A DNA stretch of 64,000 nt from Acetobacter garciniae (GCF_017377735.1 NZ_JAFVMH010000009.1:34302-98301), one strand, 5' to 3'. Positions 1-8,550 are shown, counted from the first letter of the stretch. The notes: generated from the letters alone by a model not told the origin. Numbers and translations: made by a program.

Positions 1-1126
1 CACCAGCCGGTCTTTCAGCCCTACCAGCACCCGCCTCGATCCGCTGGCGCGGGATGGTACGGTTATTGGCGCAGGTGCCCCGGCGGTGGTGGTTCAGGCA
101 GCCAAACCGGCTGTTGACAATCATGCCCACCTTGCCACCACAGCAGCCACAGGTGAGCAGCCCGGAAAGAAGGGAGACAGGCCGGTTCGCCAGATGCAGC
201 TGCCTTGCGCGGCCTTCCAGCGTGTTCGTCGGGCATGGGCCGACCTTCGCCGCGATGGCCGCCTGACGGGTTCTGACGGCCTGCCACAAACCATCATCCA
301 CGATTTTGAGATGTGGGACTTCGGTCCTGATCCACTGGCTTTCCGGGTTGGGACGCGAGACCCGCTTACCAGTGCTGGGGTCTTTGATGAAGCGTTGGCG
401 GTTCCACACCAGCACGCCCGCATAGAGTTCGTTATGGAGGATACCCGTCCCCCGCGAGACATGCCCCCGGATGGAGGTATCGCCCCAGGCGCGACCCAGC
501 GGGCCGGGCACCCCCTCCTTGTTCAATTCCACCGCAATGGAACGCGGGCTTTGTCCGGCGGCGAAAGCGCGAAAAATACGGCGAATGGTGTCAGCTTCCT
601 CGGGGATGATCTCACGATCCCCCCGGATCGGCTCGCCATTGGCGTCCAGCTTTTTGACCACGCGATAGCCGTAGCAGAGGCCACCGCCCGCCTTGCCCTT
701 CTCCACCCGGCCCCGAAGCCCGCGATGGGTTTTCATTGCGAGGTCTTTGAGGAACAGCGCGTTCATCGTGCCTTTCAGGCCGACATGCAGTTCCGAGATT
801 TCCCCCTCGGCCAGCGTGACGATGGAGACACCTGCAAAACGCAGATGTTTGAACAGGGTCGCTACATCGGCCTGATCGCGCGAAATGCGGTCCAGCGCCT
901 CAGCCAATACCACATCGAACTTCCCGGTCTGCGCATCCCGCAGCAGCGCCTGGATGCCGGGCCGCAGGATCGTGCTTGCCCCTGAAATGGCGGCGTCCTG
1001 ATAGGTCTCCCCAACCCTCCATCGTTCCCGCGCTGCGTGCTCACGACAGAGGCGAAACTGGTCCTCGATCGAGCTTTCGCTCTGGTTGTCCGATGAATAG
1101 CGGGCATAGAGCGCAACACGGGTCAT
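1..1126 (-). CDS. Large serine recombinase, 3' end off the window, with a frameshift
   Basis: Site-specific DNA recombinase of the resolvase/invertase superfamily. The ATG at 1126-1124 follows a good ribosome site (GGAGA). The N-terminal catalytic domain begins MTRVALYARYSSDNQ, with the nucleophilic Ser in YSSDNQ, followed by SRDQADVA and GLKGTMNALFLKDL. The recombinase domain (KTHRGLRGRV, then IRGDRE) and a zinc-ribbon region (CGCCGG, later C) come next. It is clearly homologous to the plus-strand recombinase at 62356 throughout. Near position 34 the frame breaks relative to that homologue: the conserved ERVLAGLK segment continues one frame over (RVLVGLK), as if two bases were lost from a GCGC run. 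The copy is therefore either a pseudogene near its C-terminal coiled coil or carries a sequence error. The gene reads outward, and a small partner gene ends 1 nt upstream. Confidence 0.88.
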   Translation of the reverse strand, partial: MTRVALYARYSSDNQSESSIEDQFRLCREHAARERWRVGETYQDAAISGASTILRPGIQALLRDAQTGKFDVVLAEALDRISRDQADVATLFKHLRFAGVSIVTLAEGEISELHVGLKGTMNALFLKDLAMKTHRGLRGRVEKGKAGGGLCYGYRVVKKLDANGEPIRGDREIIPEEADTIRRIFRAFAAGQSPRSIAVELNKEGVPGPLGRAWGDTSIRGHVSRGTGILHNELYAGVLVWNRQRFIKDPSTGKRVSRPNPESQWIRTEVPHLKIVDDGLWQAVRTRQAAIAAKVGPCPTNTLEGRARQLHLANRPVSLLSGLLTCGCCGGKVGMIVNSRFGCLNHHRRGTCANNRTIPRQRIEAGAGRAERPAG

Positions 1127-1127
1127 G

Positions 1128-1355
1128 TCAGCTTTCTCCTTCCGGCCTGTCCGTCCCGTCCGGGCCATCGCCGGGAGGGGGATGATTGTCGTTGGCGGCG
1201 ACATGCGCCGCGACATACTCCCGCGCCATGCGGCGACCGATCAGCCGGGCGATGCTGAACGCCACCCGGTCGAGTTCCTGCCGGGCGTCGATCGGCCTGT
1301 TATCGTTGGCCGGGACACCGGGTGCGCGGCCTGGCGCGTCGTTCCTGTCTCCCAT
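1128..1355 (-). CDS. Small conserved partner protein of the recombinase (75 aa)
   Basis: A 75-residue protein whose ATG at 1355 is preceded by AAGGA. It contains the motif ARLIGRRMARE in a short helical centre, flanked by disordered Asn/Asp/Pro-rich tails (PANDNRP, AANDNHPP). The same motif (ARLIGRQMARE) occurs in the small protein at 62063-62260, which also sits directly in front of a large serine recombinase, so the pair is a repeated unit. Its stop is separated from the recombinase start by a single base, implying translational coupling. I do not recognise a named family. A DNA-binding helper or directionality factor is inference only. A longer reading frame to 1547 exists, but the extra N-terminus is Cys-rich and has no ribosome site. 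Confidence 0.7.
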   Translation of the reverse strand: MGDRNDAPGRAPGVPANDNRPIDARQELDRVAFSIARLIGRRMAREYVAAHVAANDNHPPPGDGPDGTDRPEGES

Positions 1356-1986
1356 TGGTTGCGTCCTTTCCGTGCGGGAAAGGGAAAACCTCGGGGATAC
1401 GGCCAACTTACCGCAAGACCTCATGCAACACATAGAAAAACCGTGCGGCCATAGAGAAGAATTACTTACATGAGCGTAAACGGATTTCTTGCACGAAAGC
1501 AGCACCCAAAACGAACAGTGCCAGCACAGAATGCGCCTTTCCGCCATTTCTGGAAACGGCTGGCTCGTGTCTTCAAAAAGATGGCACTCTACGGAAACTC
1601 CTCAACCTCATGTGCAGACAAAGAAAAATCCGGCCCGCGACGTCAGGAGTGCCGGATGCCTTTATCTTGCCTTCCTCATTCTTCCTCTTTCCGGCCTAGG
1701 CTTTCCAGATTCGATGCCCTTCACAAGCTGGACAATCCACCTTCCACCCGATCCATTTTTTGCCAGGACAACGCGACACTTCACGCCGCGAACGGAAGGC
1801 GTCGGCTACGCCGCCGCGTGTCCTGTGTTGTCCCTTTATGGGGCGCATTCAGCCAGTGCTCCGGCGTCCAATGGACGGCCTACGGCGCTCCCGCGCTGCG
1901 CTCGCCCAGAGCCAGAAAAGACAGCAGAACCGGGCATGTCCGCATAGCTCAGGACGCAAGGAGCCGGAGAGTTCCCCCGCACATCA
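1356..1986. other. Intergenic region holding oriT-like repeat A
   Basis: No convincing gene is seen in these 631 bases. Plus-strand frames are open but their residue composition is implausible (Arg/Pro/Ser/Cys runs). The notable content is the oriT-like block at 1611-1680, listed separately. The part next to the recombinase unit (about 1356-1470) should carry its promoter. Confidence 0.5.
1611..1680 (+). other. oriT-like repeat A (inverted repeat plus nic-like core)
   Basis: The block starts with TGTGCAGACA (1611-1620). It contains a 7-bp inverted repeat ATCCGGC (1628-1634) / GCCGGAT (1651-1657), then TTTATCTTGC (1661-1670) and a pyrimidine-rich tail. The same arrangement occurs next to the relaxase gene at 42888-42975 and, inverted, at 2845-2914. 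MOBP relaxases nick at sequences of the type YATCCTG^Y a few bases from an inverted repeat, and ATCTTG^C here is one base off that consensus. Calling it an origin of transfer is inference. Confidence 0.45.
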
Positions 1987-2424
1987 TCAGGCACGTGCTT
2001 TTCCCGTTCGCCCGTAAATTTCCAGTCGCGTCGTGACCAGATCATATCCCATCCGCTCCGCGATTTTCTGCAAAAGCGCGTCCAGTTCCTTATCGTGAAA
2101 TTCCTCCACCTTGCCGGACTCAACGTCGATCAGATGGTAATGCTGTCCATGATCGGTGGCCTCATAACGGGCGCGACCCGTGCCAAAATTCCGACGCTGG
2201 AGAATGCCCCGTTCCTCGAAAATCCGGACCGTCCGATAGACGGTGGCAACCGAAATTTTCGGATCAATCACGATGGCCCGACGGTACAGTTCCTCGACGT
2301 CGGGATGGTCATCGGCCTCGGACAGCACATAGGCGATCACACGCCGCTGGCCAGTCATTTTCAGGCCCTTCTCGCGGCATCTTTCCAGTAGCGGCGAGTC
2401 AATGTCATCGTGCGTTTTTGTCAT
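1987..2424 (-). CDS. fur: Fur-family ferric uptake regulator
   Basis: Iron-responsive repressor of 145 residues, the usual Fur length. The N-terminal winged helix carries KMTGQRRVI and the recognition-helix signature SVATVYRTV (about 58-66). The dimerisation domain has a His-rich metal segment HGQHYHLID (His92, His95, His97) followed by SGKVEEF, the form typical of alphaproteobacterial Fur, which lack the CxxC pair of the enterobacterial protein. It would repress iron-uptake genes when Fe(II) is plentiful, and two TonB receptor/FecIR modules plus a TonB system lie in the same window. It is flanked by inverted oriT-like repeats (1611-1680 and 2845-2914), so it seems to travel with the element. 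Mur or Irr subfamily membership is less likely from the His pattern but not excluded. Confidence 0.88.
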   Translation of the reverse strand: MTKTHDDIDSPLLERCREKGLKMTGQRRVIAYVLSEADDHPDVEELYRRAIVIDPKISVATVYRTVRIFEERGILQRRNFGTGRARYEATDHGQHYHLIDVESGKVEEFHDKELDALLQKIAERMGYDLVTTRLEIYGRTGKARA

Positions 2425-3012
2425 ACCCAGAGCGTAACCGTTGCCCCTGTTTCAATCCACGTCCAATGATGCAGACACCCCGCCACCGAATGACAAAATC
2501 CGTGCAGATCAGCGGCAGAACGAGCACATATTGGCCGATCTGTCAGAGATAGAAAACCAACCAGTTCCCGTCAGAAATTTTGCACCCAACCTCCACACCG
2601 AACGCTGTTCGGGAGTTAGGTTTCGCACATCTGACGAACACGAAAACGGGGAAAAAATTACACGGTCTCTTGCATCCCCGAAGCGGCCCGATACGCAGTT
2701 TTTCGCCCGCGATCCGGTCGATTTCCGGCCAGAACGTGAAAGAGCATATTCCAGCGCTCCCGGTCGCAGGATCATGCTATCGTGGCGCGGTCTTTTCGGG
2801 GTGATTTCAGGTATTCGATAGATACAGGGAAGAGAAGAAAGAGGAAGGCAAGATAAAACGACCTGCCACGTCGGGCGACAAAGCGCGATCGCGCCTTGTC
2901 TTCTTGTGTGCAGGTCTGGTCGGTCGTGTGCAGGATTTTCAGTTCTCACGCAGTTTTCTGCTTCTCTGATCTGCACAGAGGCTATTTTTAGCACAAAACG
3001 TCTTTTCCCTGA
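2425..3012. other. Intergenic region holding oriT-like repeat B
   Basis: A 588-base gap between fur and the DUF2285 gene. No reading frame has a credible protein. It contains the inverted oriT-like block at 2845-2914 and a near-perfect 24-bp palindrome at 2877-2900 centred on GCGCGATCGCGC. GTGTGCAGG occurs twice within 2900-2940. Confidence 0.5.
2845..2914 (-). other. oriT-like repeat B (inverted orientation)
   Basis: Read on the minus strand, this block has a palindrome at 2900-2877, a short CGAC/GTCG repeat, then TTTATCTTGCCTT (2857-2845) and a pyrimidine-rich tail. The core is identical over 13 bases to repeat A at 1661 and similar to the block beside the relaxase at 42937. A and B face each other across fur. 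Confidence 0.42.
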
Positions 3013-3615
3013 TCATCCTTCCGTACGGAGAGCAACATAACCCCCTTCGACCAGACGCAGCCCTTCCGCCGTCCAGTCTCTGGCGGACCGTCGCCAGCCA
3101 TGATCGATCCATTCATGATTGGAAAGTGTCAGCGCCCGTGGGTTGATCAAACGGGCCGCAATCTGGCGCTTACCAAAGCCCGCGCGGTCCATATCGAACG
3201 CATGCAGACAGCGGATCAGATGCAGGGACCGGAACGGCGTAATGACCGGCGGAATACGGTGAGGAATACTGAACCCGAGATATCGGAACATGAAGCGTCC
3301 CGCCTCGTAATAACGGCTCCTGAACAGGGGATCGAGCGGGATCACCACCGCAGGCCGTTTCATGACGTCAGGGCTATCCATCAGGAAGGAGAACGTCCCG
3401 AAGGGTCCAGCCACGGTCACGCCGCGTCCGGCGTCATCTTCATGATCCAGCAGGACACGACCCAGAGCTTCGAAATTCAGCGACAGGAAATCGGAAAAGC
3501 CACGTGGTGCTTCTGTCAGACTGATGATGCGCGTTGTGTCTTCCCTGCGCCAGATCACAGGCTTGCGGGTGATGGGAATGTCAGGATCGTGGACAAAAAC
3601 GCAACCCCCATCGGT
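3013..3615 (-). CDS. DUF2285 half of an FseA-type excision activator (copy 1)
   Basis: Reads VFVHDPDIPITRKPVIW, then VTVAGPFGTFSFLM. It ends with the DUF2285 winged-helix-like C-terminus: IRCLHAFDMDRAGFGKRQIAARL, then GLRLVEGGY. The frame is +1 to the DUF6499 gene and overlaps it. A GTG at 3615 could give independent translation, but joining at TCC-TGA (3586-3581) gives the whole two-domain activator. Homologues act in ICE excision control; promoter binding by this copy is inferred. It lies far from the transfer operon and near the left recombinase, so it may belong to a second, partly lost element. The domain call is good; the exact start is uncertain. Confidence 0.72.
   Translation of the reverse strand, partial: TDGGCVFVHDPDIPITRKPVIWRREDTTRIISLTEAPRGFSDFLSLNFEALGRVLLDHEDDAGRGVTVAGPFGTFSFLMDSPDVMKRPAVVIPLDPLFRSRYYEAGRFMFRYLGFSIPHRIPPVITPFRSLHLIRCLHAFDMDRAGFGKRQIAARLINPRALTLSNHEWIDHGWRRSARDWTAEGLRLVEGGYVALRTEG
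3580..3589 (-). promoter_or_regulatory. Candidate +1 programmed frameshift site (copy 1)
   Basis: Minus strand reads CGA TCC TGA C. The P-site TCC can slip +1 onto CCT with the slow stop UGA in the A-site, and the next +1 codon, GAC, enters the DUF2285 frame. UCC-UGA is the same slip-codon/stop pair known from antizyme mRNA frameshifting. An identical CGA TCC TGA occurs at 47393-47401. Confidence 0.55.
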
Positions 3616-3793
3616 CACGGAAAGCCGCCCACAGGAGAGAGGGATTGTCACTCGCCCCTGCTCGTAGGCCGGTATCGCGATAGTCGCTGACATAGCGGGA
3701 CCAGCGGCGCATGAAGGCCCCGGCAAGGGCGGAGGCTGACAGAGTCCTGAGGATGGCCAGATCGGCCTCGGAATGCCAGATGTCCAGTGGCAT
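3581..3793 (-). CDS. DUF6499 half of an FseA-type excision activator (copy 1)
   Basis: A 70-codon frame from the ATG at 3793. It shows the DUF6499 pattern, a helix LAGAFMRRWSRYVSDYRD followed by RWGLRF, and ends CGA TCC TGA. Directly at that stop the +1 frame continues as a DUF2285 domain. In Mesorhizobium ICEs the equivalent msi172 and msi171 frames are joined by programmed +1 ribosomal frameshifting to make FseA, the activator of the excisionase gene. The fused product here would be about 259 residues. The second pair in this window, at 46816-47593, has the same stop context and the same frame relation. Confidence 0.72.
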   Translation of the reverse strand: MPLDIWHSEADLAILRTLSASALAGAFMRRWSRYVSDYRDTGLRAGASDNPSLLWAAFRDRWGLRFCPRS

Positions 3794-3920
3794 GGGAGAC
3801 GTCCCTTATCGGCGGGAGAGCCACCGACCGGGCGCGACGAACCACGCCGCGCACATCAGGCAGCCCCGCGTTTTTGATTACATGCAGACTTCACGCGTGT
3901 TGCAGCGTGACCTCACGGAT

Positions 3921-3962
3921 ATTGCACACCCTCGCCCGCCGAATTTGGCATGGGCGTGCAAT
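3921..3962 (-). terminator. Long hairpin downstream of the TonB receptor gene
   Basis: Outer arms ATTGCAC / GTGCAAT and inner arms CGCCC / GGGCG are separated by a small bulge. It lies about 55 bases after the receptor stop in the direction of transcription. There is no clear U-run, so terminator function is a guess. Confidence 0.35.
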
Positions 3963-4015
3963 ATAAAGTGTTAGAATTTCAGGCGGAAATCGCGTGGGTT
4001 TTGGCGGGAGAAATT

Positions 4016-6565
4016 TCACCAGTTGTAAGTCAAACTACCATAGAGGCGCCGCCCTTGACCAGTATAACAAAATGAATCGTCGCATCTTGTTAGATAATAC
4101 TTATTTGTTAGATTTGAAACTGCGAGTTGTGCTTTCAATCCTTTAAGAGTCGAAAATTGTTGACCAAAATCATAATGCGCGCCGATATCAAACAATATAT
4201 AAGAAGGGCTTTTGAACGACTCAACATTATCTACGTAATTCGACCCTACATATCTCATACCCCAATTGATACCAAGTCCTTTAGCAATTGTGGTAGGAAC
4301 TGTATAATCCGCAAATACCGAGAACATGTTTCGTGGCATTTGTGGCACGACTTTACCTTTTTCAGAAATGGCGTCACCGTAAGAATTTCCGTAAATGTCT
4401 ACTCGTTGCGCCGTCTTATTCGTCTTAGCGAAACGAATATCAGTATAAGTATAGGATGCCACGAGCCGAAGGTCTTTAGTGATATTCGCATTTGCAGAGA
4501 CCTCAAATCCCTGAGAGCGCACTTTACCAACGTCTGAACTAAATCCAGAGTGTTCCAGATCACTTATAAGATAGTGGTCTTCGTCAATACGAAAAGCAGA
4601 CGCTGTAAGAAGAATATCCTTACTTGGTACCTTATATTTCAGTCCAGCCTCCATCTGCTTCCCCGTCATAGGAGAGAAGGGTTTTCCCAGATAATCTGTC
4701 GATCCGCCTTGAGGAATAAAAGATGTCGAGTAACTGAAATAGGGCGAGAGGCCAAATTTAGTATTATATATCAAACCAGCTCTCCACGTGAACGCATGTT
4801 GCGGCTCTGGTGCTTTCCCTAGGCTCGATTTTGTTATAGTGTGAGAAGAATTATCGTTATTAACAGAATATCTCTTCTGGTTATAATTTACCCAGTCTTC
4901 ACGCCCTCCAAGAAGAACAGATAAGCCTTTCCACTTAATTTGGTCCTGAAAATAAACTCCCTCCTGAAAATAATTATAGGGCCCCGTGCTTCCATAGACT
5001 TCACACGCGGCCGAGTGAATATTTACACATACAGGGGTATTCGTCGTTGGGTTATATAAATTTTGAGTATAATCTTGCGTCCAATCATAATATGCATTCT
5101 GCATATATTCTAGTTGCCTGAAATCAGAGCCAACAACCCAAGTATGTTTTATTTCTCCTGTAGAAACGTTTCCATAAATACGTGAGTCCAGCCCTACAGT
5201 TGTTGATCGTGAATGAATTGACCACGGACGAAGGCCTACATCGGAGCCGTCGTATCCGGTAGTATAAGTATTTTCCGTATTATTCTCTGATTTTTCATAC
5301 CTGAACGTCTGAGAAAACGAGATAAATCTATTGAAGTCATGCTTGAACATATATTCAAACATCGCTTCTTTCTGGCCTTCTTCATTGTAGCTTTTATAAC
5401 CAGTAAACGTACTTCGTGGAATACGACGACAATTTCCATTCTGAATTAAAGTGCCGCAGATAGGATACTGTAAGTAATTCGTGCCATCCCCTGGTGTGTA
5501 CATATACATACCAAGTAAAGTCAGTGAGGTCTTCGGATCAATATCCCACGTGATTGATGGCAAAACTCCCACCCGATGATAATCAATGTGGTCAACCTGT
5601 GTTCCGGAGGTTACGCCGATTGCCGCCACACGATAGCGTAGATTGCCACTTTTTGTGATCTTGTCGCTTGTGTCTACTGTCGTTTCATAGCGTCCCCAAC
5701 TTCCGAAACCCAATGAAACCTGATGTAACGGCGTATCAGTTGGTTTTTTGAGGCTGATCCCTATCATTCCGCCTGGATTGGTCTGTCCGTACATCACAGA
5801 CGCTGGACCATTCACCGCTTCGATCCGTTCTATAAAAGCCGTTTCGCCCGAACTTGCACTATTGAGTGCCAAACCATCGACAAATGATGTTGTAGAAAAT
5901 CCTCGCTGCAATATTCCGCCAGCGCTTCCTATAATTCCTCCACCATTACTGTAATTTCCATCTGCTTCTGAATATACACCAGGTGTATAGCGGAGCGCTT
6001 CAACCACATTCTGAGGCTGCTGGTCCTGCATCAGTTGCTTTGTCACGACATAAATCGAATTGGGAATTTCCGTGAGTGGTGTATCGGTTTTGGTTCCGGC
6101 CATCGTACTTTCTGCAACATAACCCACACCAGGGCCGGTCGGATCCTGATGCGCAACAGTGCCACCCACGCGGACAGGACCGAGGGTGATATTGGCTGAC
6201 ACTTTCTTAATAATAACGCTATGAGAACCTGAAACCTGATAAGTAAGACCTGTTCCAGCCAGCAAACGAGAAAGAGCGACATCAGGCGCAAAGTTACCAG
6301 CCACACCCGGACTGTTCATTTTTGCTGTGAGAGTATCGGGGACTGATATTTGCCACCCACTTTGGATACCAAAAGTGGTTAAAGCGTTCGCCAAAGGCTG
6401 CGGGCTGATTTGAAATGACTGTGTGGCAGCAGATACAACCGGCGCTGCCGTGGCGGATACCGTCCCGATGGCTACGCCACCCAACATAGTCGATGAAGCA
6501 AGAAATAAAGCTCTTCGCGCCCAAAAAGCTTTGGAATAAGAAACTGTCCAACCTGTCCGCGCCAT
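4016..6565 (-). CDS. TonB-dependent siderophore receptor with STN signalling domain (copy 1)
   Basis: Outer-membrane ferric-siderophore transporter of 849 residues. It has a signal peptide (to about residue 47), then an STN domain at about 50-125 (FQISPQPLANALTTF, LLAGTGLTYQV). That domain talks to FecR across the periplasm. A linker NITLGPVRVGG is followed by the plug domain (about 150-270, with NGPASVMYGQTNPGG) and the beta-barrel, which ends in a C-terminal Trp (LTYNW) as sorted OMPs do. It is strongly similar to the receptor at 22433-25003 in plug and first strands; outer-loop regions diverge, suggesting different siderophores. FecR and FecI lie upstream on the same strand. A Fur-box-like palindrome sits about 55 bases upstream of the start. 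Base composition is more AT-rich than its neighbours. The substrate cannot be read from the sequence. Confidence 0.93.
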   Translation of the reverse strand: MARTGWTVSYSKAFWARRALFLASSTMLGGVAIGTVSATAAPVVSAATQSFQISPQPLANALTTFGIQSGWQISVPDTLTAKMNSPGVAGNFAPDVALSRLLAGTGLTYQVSGSHSVIIKKVSANITLGPVRVGGTVAHQDPTGPGVGYVAESTMAGTKTDTPLTEIPNSIYVVTKQLMQDQQPQNVVEALRYTPGVYSEADGNYSNGGGIIGSAGGILQRGFSTTSFVDGLALNSASSGETAFIERIEAVNGPASVMYGQTNPGGMIGISLKKPTDTPLHQVSLGFGSWGRYETTVDTSDKITKSGNLRYRVAAIGVTSGTQVDHIDYHRVGVLPSITWDIDPKTSLTLLGMYMYTPGDGTNYLQYPICGTLIQNGNCRRIPRSTFTGYKSYNEEGQKEAMFEYMFKHDFNRFISFSQTFRYEKSENNTENTYTTGYDGSDVGLRPWSIHSRSTTVGLDSRIYGNVSTGEIKHTWVVGSDFRQLEYMQNAYYDWTQDYTQNLYNPTTNTPVCVNIHSAACEVYGSTGPYNYFQEGVYFQDQIKWKGLSVLLGGREDWVNYNQKRYSVNNDNSSHTITKSSLGKAPEPQHAFTWRAGLIYNTKFGLSPYFSYSTSFIPQGGSTDYLGKPFSPMTGKQMEAGLKYKVPSKDILLTASAFRIDEDHYLISDLEHSGFSSDVGKVRSQGFEVSANANITKDLRLVASYTYTDIRFAKTNKTAQRVDIYGNSYGDAISEKGKVVPQMPRNMFSVFADYTVPTTIAKGLGINWGMRYVGSNYVDNVESFKSPSYILFDIGAHYDFGQQFSTLKGLKAQLAVSNLTNKYYLTRCDDSFCYTGQGRRLYGSLTYNW

Positions 6566-6618
6566 AATCTGCGTGCCCCTTCGGCCATGTCCATCCTATT
6601 GAGGCTGCGATCACTATA

Positions 6619-6639
6619 TGAGAATGACACGCATTTTCC
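6619..6639 (-). promoter_or_regulatory. Fur-box-like palindrome before TonB receptor 1
   Basis: Arms TGAGAATG (6619-6626) and CATTTTCC (6632-6639). The 19-mer at 6620-6638 matches the classical GATAATGAT-A-ATCATTATC box at 14 of 19 positions by my count. It lies in the receptor's leader. Confidence 0.42.
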
Positions 6640-6696
6640 TCGTCATTGTGAACACGAACGAGGAGGCATTTTTAATCGCACCGGGGCGAAAAAAAA

Positions 6697-7659
6697 TTAG
6701 CGATTAAGGATAGTCATCCAGGGTGTGACATTCCAGATACGCGCATTCTGGCCATCTGCCAGCGTCTGGAGGGCTGATCGTGCGTCAGAAAGCTTATACA
6801 ACCCGCTTACCTTCTCAGCACCAAGATCGTAGCCATGCACCAGGACAGTCCCACGCAGATAGTGACTTAACACCCCGACCACTTCGGAAACAGGCTGACT
6901 ATGAGCAACATAGAACCCCTGCGCCCATAAACCGACTTCCTGCGGAACGATAGCGTCCGTTACACCCTTCCCGGCCTTCACTTGAAACATCTGTCCAGCA
7001 TCAAGCTGCACCGGAGCGTCATGAGAGGCGACATTCTCAACCGAGACGCGACCTTCGCGCACCGCGACAGCTTCTGTTACGGTTCCGCCTGCTTTCACAT
7101 CAAACACGGTGCCAACATCTGTAATCGTTAATTGACCAGCAATCACCCTAAAAGGATGGGCCGAATCATGCCTGACGGTGAACAGCGCTTCGCCCTTCAC
7201 CAGGCGCACTTCACGCTGTCCTTTCGTATAATCTGTATCAATGGCGCTCTCTGGAGCCATGACAACCTGGCTGCCATCAGCAAGGACAACAGTGCGAGTT
7301 TCCGCCCACCCGGTCACATTGTCCGCCCGCAAACGCAGGAGTGCATCCGGTCCCCAGATAATACCTACCAGAGCGGCAGCCGCAGCGAATGATACTGACG
7401 CGATAAACCGCCGACGAACAGCGGCTGCGCGATATTGCAGAACAACGGGAGACGTCGTGTCCTGAGTTGGTTCCACTCTGCGTAGAACGGACATGGTATG
7501 CGAAATCTGCGCCCATTCCCGTCGGCGCTCAGGCTTTTCCTGAAGCCAGGCCTCAAAGCGCGCCTGAAGGTGCGCGTCATCAGGGTCGTCACGCAATACA
7601 AGAAGCCATTCCGCTGCATTGGAAGGCTGAAACTCATTAACCTCATCCTGCACGTTCAT
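6697..7659 (-). CDS. fecR: FecR-type anti-sigma / sigma regulator (copy 1)
   Basis: Inner-membrane signal relay between the receptor's STN domain and the FecI sigma factor. From the ATG at 7659, preceded by GGAAGGAA, the protein has an N-terminal cytoplasmic DUF4880 domain (AAEWLLVLRDD, FEAWLQEKPERRREW). A single membrane helix follows (about residues 80-100, ASVSFAAAAALVGIIWG). The periplasmic FecR domain contains VVLADGSQVVMAPESAI and GEALFTVRHDSAHPF, and a C-terminal STN-interacting region follows. An upstream in-frame ATG at 7704 is possible but has a poorer ribosome site. Gene order FecI-FecR-receptor is the classical surface-signalling operon. It is paralogous to the protein at 21215 (shared VRHDSAHPF). 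Confidence 0.9.
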   Translation of the reverse strand: MNVQDEVNEFQPSNAAEWLLVLRDDPDDAHLQARFEAWLQEKPERRREWAQISHTMSVLRRVEPTQDTTSPVVLQYRAAAVRRRFIASVSFAAAAALVGIIWGPDALLRLRADNVTGWAETRTVVLADGSQVVMAPESAIDTDYTKGQREVRLVKGEALFTVRHDSAHPFRVIAGQLTITDVGTVFDVKAGGTVTEAVAVREGRVSVENVASHDAPVQLDAGQMFQVKAGKGVTDAIVPQEVGLWAQGFYVAHSQPVSEVVGVLSHYLRGTVLVHGYDLGAEKVSGLYKLSDARSALQTLADGQNARIWNVTPWMTILNR

Positions 7660-7756
7660 GGACAGATTCCTTCCGGGTAGCCATTGCCCCTTGGAGCATT
7701 GCAATAGGCCCCAACAAGAACACGTTCATGGATAACTGTTTTCGTCCGATAAACAG

Positions 7757-8257
7757 TCATTCAGACGAATAGAGGTGCTTGCGGCAATGCTCCAGCCCCT
7801 GCGCGATGATGCGATGTACGGACCCAATAGGAATATCAAGCTCAACTGCAATTTCTCGCAGCTTCCACCCCTCGAACCGACACAACAAAACAGCTCGTTT
7901 TGTTTTCTCAGGAAGCCCGTCAAGCGCAGCCATAACTGCTTCTAGTTCCTGACGGCCAGACATATTCGTCTCCGCGTCGGCTGTAGGAGCCGGAACGGAA
8001 TCTGTGGTGCTCTCATCCGCCTGCACGAAGCATTGCCGCTCACGCCCCTGCGCCCGATACCTGTCCACGGCCAAGTTGCGCACAACACGATATAGAAAAT
8101 GCAGAGGTTTCTCGGGCTTCTCAGAGGACTGGCACCTGATCCAGACCTCCTGGAGCAGGTCTTCGGCATGCACATAGTCGCCCGTTATCCGGGCTGCGTA
8201 TTTCAACAGATCACCGCGATTGGCGAGGTAGCATGTCAGCAGGTCACTGTTGCCCGC
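7757..8257 (-). CDS. fecI: ECF sigma factor, FecI-like (copy 1)
   Basis: Extracytoplasmic-function sigma factor that would transcribe the neighbouring receptor when FecR is signalled. Region 2 is visible as YVHAEDLLQEVWIRCQ and the -10-binding helix as FLYRVVRNLAVDRYR. Region 4 is ALDGLPEKTKRAVLLCRFEGWKLREIAVELDIPIGSVHRII. I prefer the GTG at 8257 because GGAAAGG lies 7 bases upstream; the frame extends to a GTG at 8278 without one. Length is about 166 residues, normal for FecI-type factors. It is followed by FecR after about 97 bases. Confidence 0.88.
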   Translation of the reverse strand, partial: AGNSDLLTCYLANRGDLLKYAARITGDYVHAEDLLQEVWIRCQSSEKPEKPLHFLYRVVRNLAVDRYRAQGRERQCFVQADESTTDSVPAPTADAETNMSGRQELEAVMAALDGLPEKTKRAVLLCRFEGWKLREIAVELDIPIGSVHRIIAQGLEHCRKHLYSSE

Positions 8258-8376
8258 CACCGAAACACCTTTCCACACTCACTCCGGCCCAGCTACACGG
8301 AGCCGCCCTCTAAATAAGAACCGTTCGCATTTTAATTACGCGAAGGTTGCTCTGAGGGCAAGGAGAACAGATAGAG

Positions 8377-8416
8377 ACCCGCTGCCATAGGCCCGATAGG
8401 GCTAACGGCAGCGGGT
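8377..8416. terminator. Strong nested hairpin upstream of fecI
   Basis: Perfect 10-bp outer arms ACCCGCTGCC (8377-8386) and GGCAGCGGGT (8407-8416) enclose an inner GCCC-GATA-GGGC stem. It sits between the divergent fecI promoter region and the truncated exonuclease frame. No U-run follows, so it may be a terminator, an attenuator or an insertion scar. Confidence 0.4.
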
Positions 8417-8550
8417 TCTACACGTCTATGATGAGGGATTTATGATGGAAGTGGTTGCGGGGGCACGCAAGCACCGATTCCCACATTCACTTCAGGCAGC
8501 AATATAAACCAGTTATATCAGTCTTTAGGACTTTTATCGATTAGCGAGGC

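Noticed and set aside
86..985. 299-codon plus-strand frame
   Set aside because: It lies antisense to the left serine recombinase, whose motifs (YSSDNQ, zinc ribbon) are clear on the minus strand.
1470..2036. 188-codon plus-strand frame, and a shorter overlapping one at 1489-1947
   Set aside because: Residues are Arg/Ser/Pro/Cys-rich with no family resemblance, there is no convincing ribosome site, and the frame runs into the 3' end of fur and through oriT-like repeat A.
2509..2994. 161-codon minus-strand frame
   Set aside because: Crosses the oriT-like block and its palindrome and has no recognisable domain.
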